In this document: one piece after another, positions 62,482 through 64,000 of the stretch
Position numbering within the stretch: the stretch's first letter is position 1
How the letters are laid out: each line of letters begins with the position of its first letter
DNA from: Alkalihalobacillus pseudalcaliphilus
Lineage (GTDB): Bacteria > Bacillota > Bacilli > Bacillales > Bacillaceae_D
DNA length: 64,000 nt
Direction: 5' to 3'
Assembly (NCBI RefSeq): GCF_028610675.1
Contig: NZ_JAQQWS010000001.1
Coordinates: forward strand, 124,001 to 188,000
Position numbers and translations under genes: made by a program
The notes under the pieces: generated by a model
What the model was told of the DNA's origin: nothing
The model's input: only the letters and a program-made list of their open reading frames with translations
Database searches by the model: none

Positions 62482-62717
62482 AGTATACCCTCGCTTTCCT
62501 TTGACAATGAATGTCTTAGAAAAATTGGCAATTAAAATAAATGGAAGAATATCACTTTGGAGTAGCGATAAAGAATTTTATTTTGTAAACATACCTTTGA
62601 GAATGTATCTTTGTTAAGAGTGATGCTTTTTTTGTTTTTCTAGGTAAACTAACGTCATTTATTCCGTTTATATTTTTTGATTATTCTGAATTATATTAAC
62701 GATGCTGGCGGTAAAAC
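62482..62717. other. Intergenic, nothing recognised
   Basis: AT-rich sequence with no gene, repeat-family copy or operator I can support. Confidence 0.5.
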
Positions 62718-62754
62718 AAAAGGTTCGCCTAAAAATGGTAGGCGAACCTTTTTC
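62718..62754. terminator. Intrinsic terminator
   Basis: AAAGGTTCGCCT / AGGCGAACCTTT arms with T's on both strands; probably ends the minus-strand gene at 62841. Confidence 0.82.
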
Positions 62755-62840
62755 AGGTTATTTATTTCTTTAGAATAAACACGCTATCTGTCATATCCAA
62801 TGGTTGTGAAGAGATGAACCCTTTGTGATTTCACCCAACT

Positions 62841-63095
62841 TTAAGCTTTGTCTAAAATTTGAATATAACCAGAGTCATTGAGGTTATGAATGGCTGTCAT
62901 GAGCTCATCTTCCGTAGACGGTAATGTTTGTGAGAGTTGTTCAAATGAAAATACGCTCTGTGTCGCAGAGGTTAGAAACATTAATAGCATTAAGCTTTCT
63001 GGTTTTAGTGATTTATCCAGAAATATATCAAGTGGCATACCTACCTCATTGTTTTCTACATTTGTATCAATTTCTTTTTTTAAAGTAATTTCCAT
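62841..63095 (-). CDS. 84-residue protein, possible winged-helix fold
   Basis: Helices LMLLMFLTSATQ, FEQLSQTLPSTEDELMTAI and a short HNLNDSGYIQIL resemble a winged-helix unit, as in DnaD or MarR-type domains, but I do not recognise the family. GTGAGGA precedes the ATG. It stands alone. Confidence 0.55.
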   Translation of the reverse strand: MEITLKKEIDTNVENNEVGMPLDIFLDKSLKPESLMLLMFLTSATQSVFSFEQLSQTLPSTEDELMTAIHNLNDSGYIQILDKA

Positions 63096-63163
63096 GACGA
63101 ATCCTCACCATTCTTTTGTTTTTCTTAGTGTTAGTTTATCATGTATTCGATATATCCAAAAAT

Positions 63164-63192
63164 AAAAAACATCGAACACGTTGTCCGATGCT
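63164..63192 (-). terminator. Terminator of the transglycosylase gene
   Basis: GCATCGGA / TTCGATGT arms with a T run on the minus strand. Confidence 0.75.
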
Positions 63193-63804
63193 TTAATATT
63201 CATAAACATTTCGTAGCGTAATTAACTCGAATTCATCATTATACTGATTAAAGTACTTCATTACTTCATCCACATAGTCTTGACTTTGATTATAGGCAAA
63301 AAGAGCTTTTTCGTAATCACCATCACGTGCACCGTGATCAGCTAAATATTTGGCGGCTGAGTGTGTGGCATCGACAATATTGAATGGATCGGCAATACCA
63401 TCACCATCACCATCGACCCCATAACCTCCATGATCAGCAATTAAATCAAGGTCGGTAATATCAATATCTTCATCCATTTCTCCTAGGGCACCACCAGGGT
63501 GTGTCCATCCGACCCATGTTCTTGGCATAAACTGAAAATGGCCTAAAGCACCAACGGGACTAACCATAGGATCCATCGTAGAGAATATCGTTTCTACTCG
63601 ATGCACGGAGGCTAGTAGCTCCCAAGGGATATCGTATTCACTCGCAGCTTCTTGATACAATTCCACATAATCTTCTGGAATTTGCTGTTGAGCAATGAAA
63701 CTGCGATAACCAATTTCTTTCAGTTTATCAATAGGAGCCACGGTGAGGAGAGTGATAAAAAAAGCGACCAGGAAGAAGAAAATGAAGAATATCTTTTTGA
63801 ACAT
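63193..63804 (-). CDS. Lytic murein transglycosylase-like protein
   Basis: The 203-residue protein has an N-terminal signal anchor (residues ~5-22) and a lysozyme-like domain: IPWELLASVHRVETIF (catalytic Glu), GALGHFQFMPRTWVGW, a DGDGDGIADPFNIVDA segment and AAKYLADHGARDGDYEKALFAYN. This is the fold of soluble lytic transglycosylases such as the CwlT N-terminal domain. The Asp-rich stretch may bind calcium. GAAGGGTG precedes the ATG. Confidence 0.87.
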   Translation of the reverse strand: MFKKIFFIFFFLVAFFITLLTVAPIDKLKEIGYRSFIAQQQIPEDYVELYQEAASEYDIPWELLASVHRVETIFSTMDPMVSPVGALGHFQFMPRTWVGWTHPGGALGEMDEDIDITDLDLIADHGGYGVDGDGDGIADPFNIVDATHSAAKYLADHGARDGDYEKALFAYNQSQDYVDEVMKYFNQYNDEFELITLRNVYEY

Positions 63805-64000
63805 AAAACGACACCCTTCTTTTTTTCCTTCTCACATTATAACGAAAACGATTAAACTTGAACATACCTATACGGTGATAAAATGAACAATTACCATCAT
63901 TTAACTTGAATGTAACATTCCATTAATAGTAGAACAAAATAAATGAGTAAAATACGGTACGATATACCCAAGGTAATCAAACTGAAGTACTTGAAGTTAG

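Overview
The window looks like chromosomal DNA of a spore-forming, low-GC Bacillaceae, most likely an alkaliphilic or halotolerant Bacillus relative. The evidence is sporulation genes (spoVK, sirA, sspN, sspO, sspP), Bacillus-type GlnR, LexA, PhoP and Spo0A sites, and long stretches in the same order as the Bacillus subtilis spoVK-glnA-lexA-tkt-citB-yneP region. No rRNA, tRNA, CRISPR array, intact insertion sequence or prophage was seen.

Layout. 1-4905: a partial recombinase-like gene, spoVK, ynbB and the glnR-glnA operon with two GlnR operators. 5.3-9.6 kb: accessory genes, including an alpha/beta hydrolase, a lipoprotein, and galM with an AraR-type regulator. 10.0-14.1 kb: a 1372-residue wall-anchored nuclease/5'-nucleotidase behind a Pho box. 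14.2-16.2 kb: the SOS cluster lexA / yneA-like / yneB / ynzC. 16.4-23.8 kb: tkt, sirA, yneF, ccdC, yneK and small membrane proteins, interrupted by repeats and a gene remnant. 23.8-30.7 kb: a 3D-domain wall protein, small membrane proteins, a thioesterase, sspP, sspO, aconitase and a MarR regulator. 30.9-39.2 kb: an RND pump, a DUF421 protein, small proteins including sspN, VanZ, a double-AAA SpoVK-like ATPase and yneP. 39.9-44.6 kb: yneQ fused in frame to nadE, a DUF4352 protein, a PHP phosphoesterase, an RNase H-like protein and metA. 44.7-57.6 kb: hydrolases, ykuI, an MFS transporter, yppG, an Hsp20 protein, an M19 dipeptidase, a SurA_N lipoprotein, cheV, yneR, uvsE, msrA and an esterase. 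57.8-64 kb: an M29 aminopeptidase, the preQ1 riboswitch with queC-queD-queE-queF, a serine-protease pseudogene and a lytic transglycosylase.

Genes that work together: glnR-glnA (nitrogen assimilation); lexA with the yneA operon (SOS response and division control); queCDEF with its riboswitch (queuosine precursor synthesis); the MarR gene beside the RND pump (efflux); and the spore genes.

The least explained material lies between genes. From 18.4 to 56 kb there is a mosaic family of non-coding repeats. Its modules are bounded by ATGAAAGT / ACTTTCAT ends, often lie just after intrinsic terminators, and keep hairpins whose arms change together between copies. Other notable items are the yneQ-nadE fusion at a seven-T tract, a LexA-controlled YneA-like protein with no LysM domain, three gene remnants, and several regulatory sites that can be read directly.
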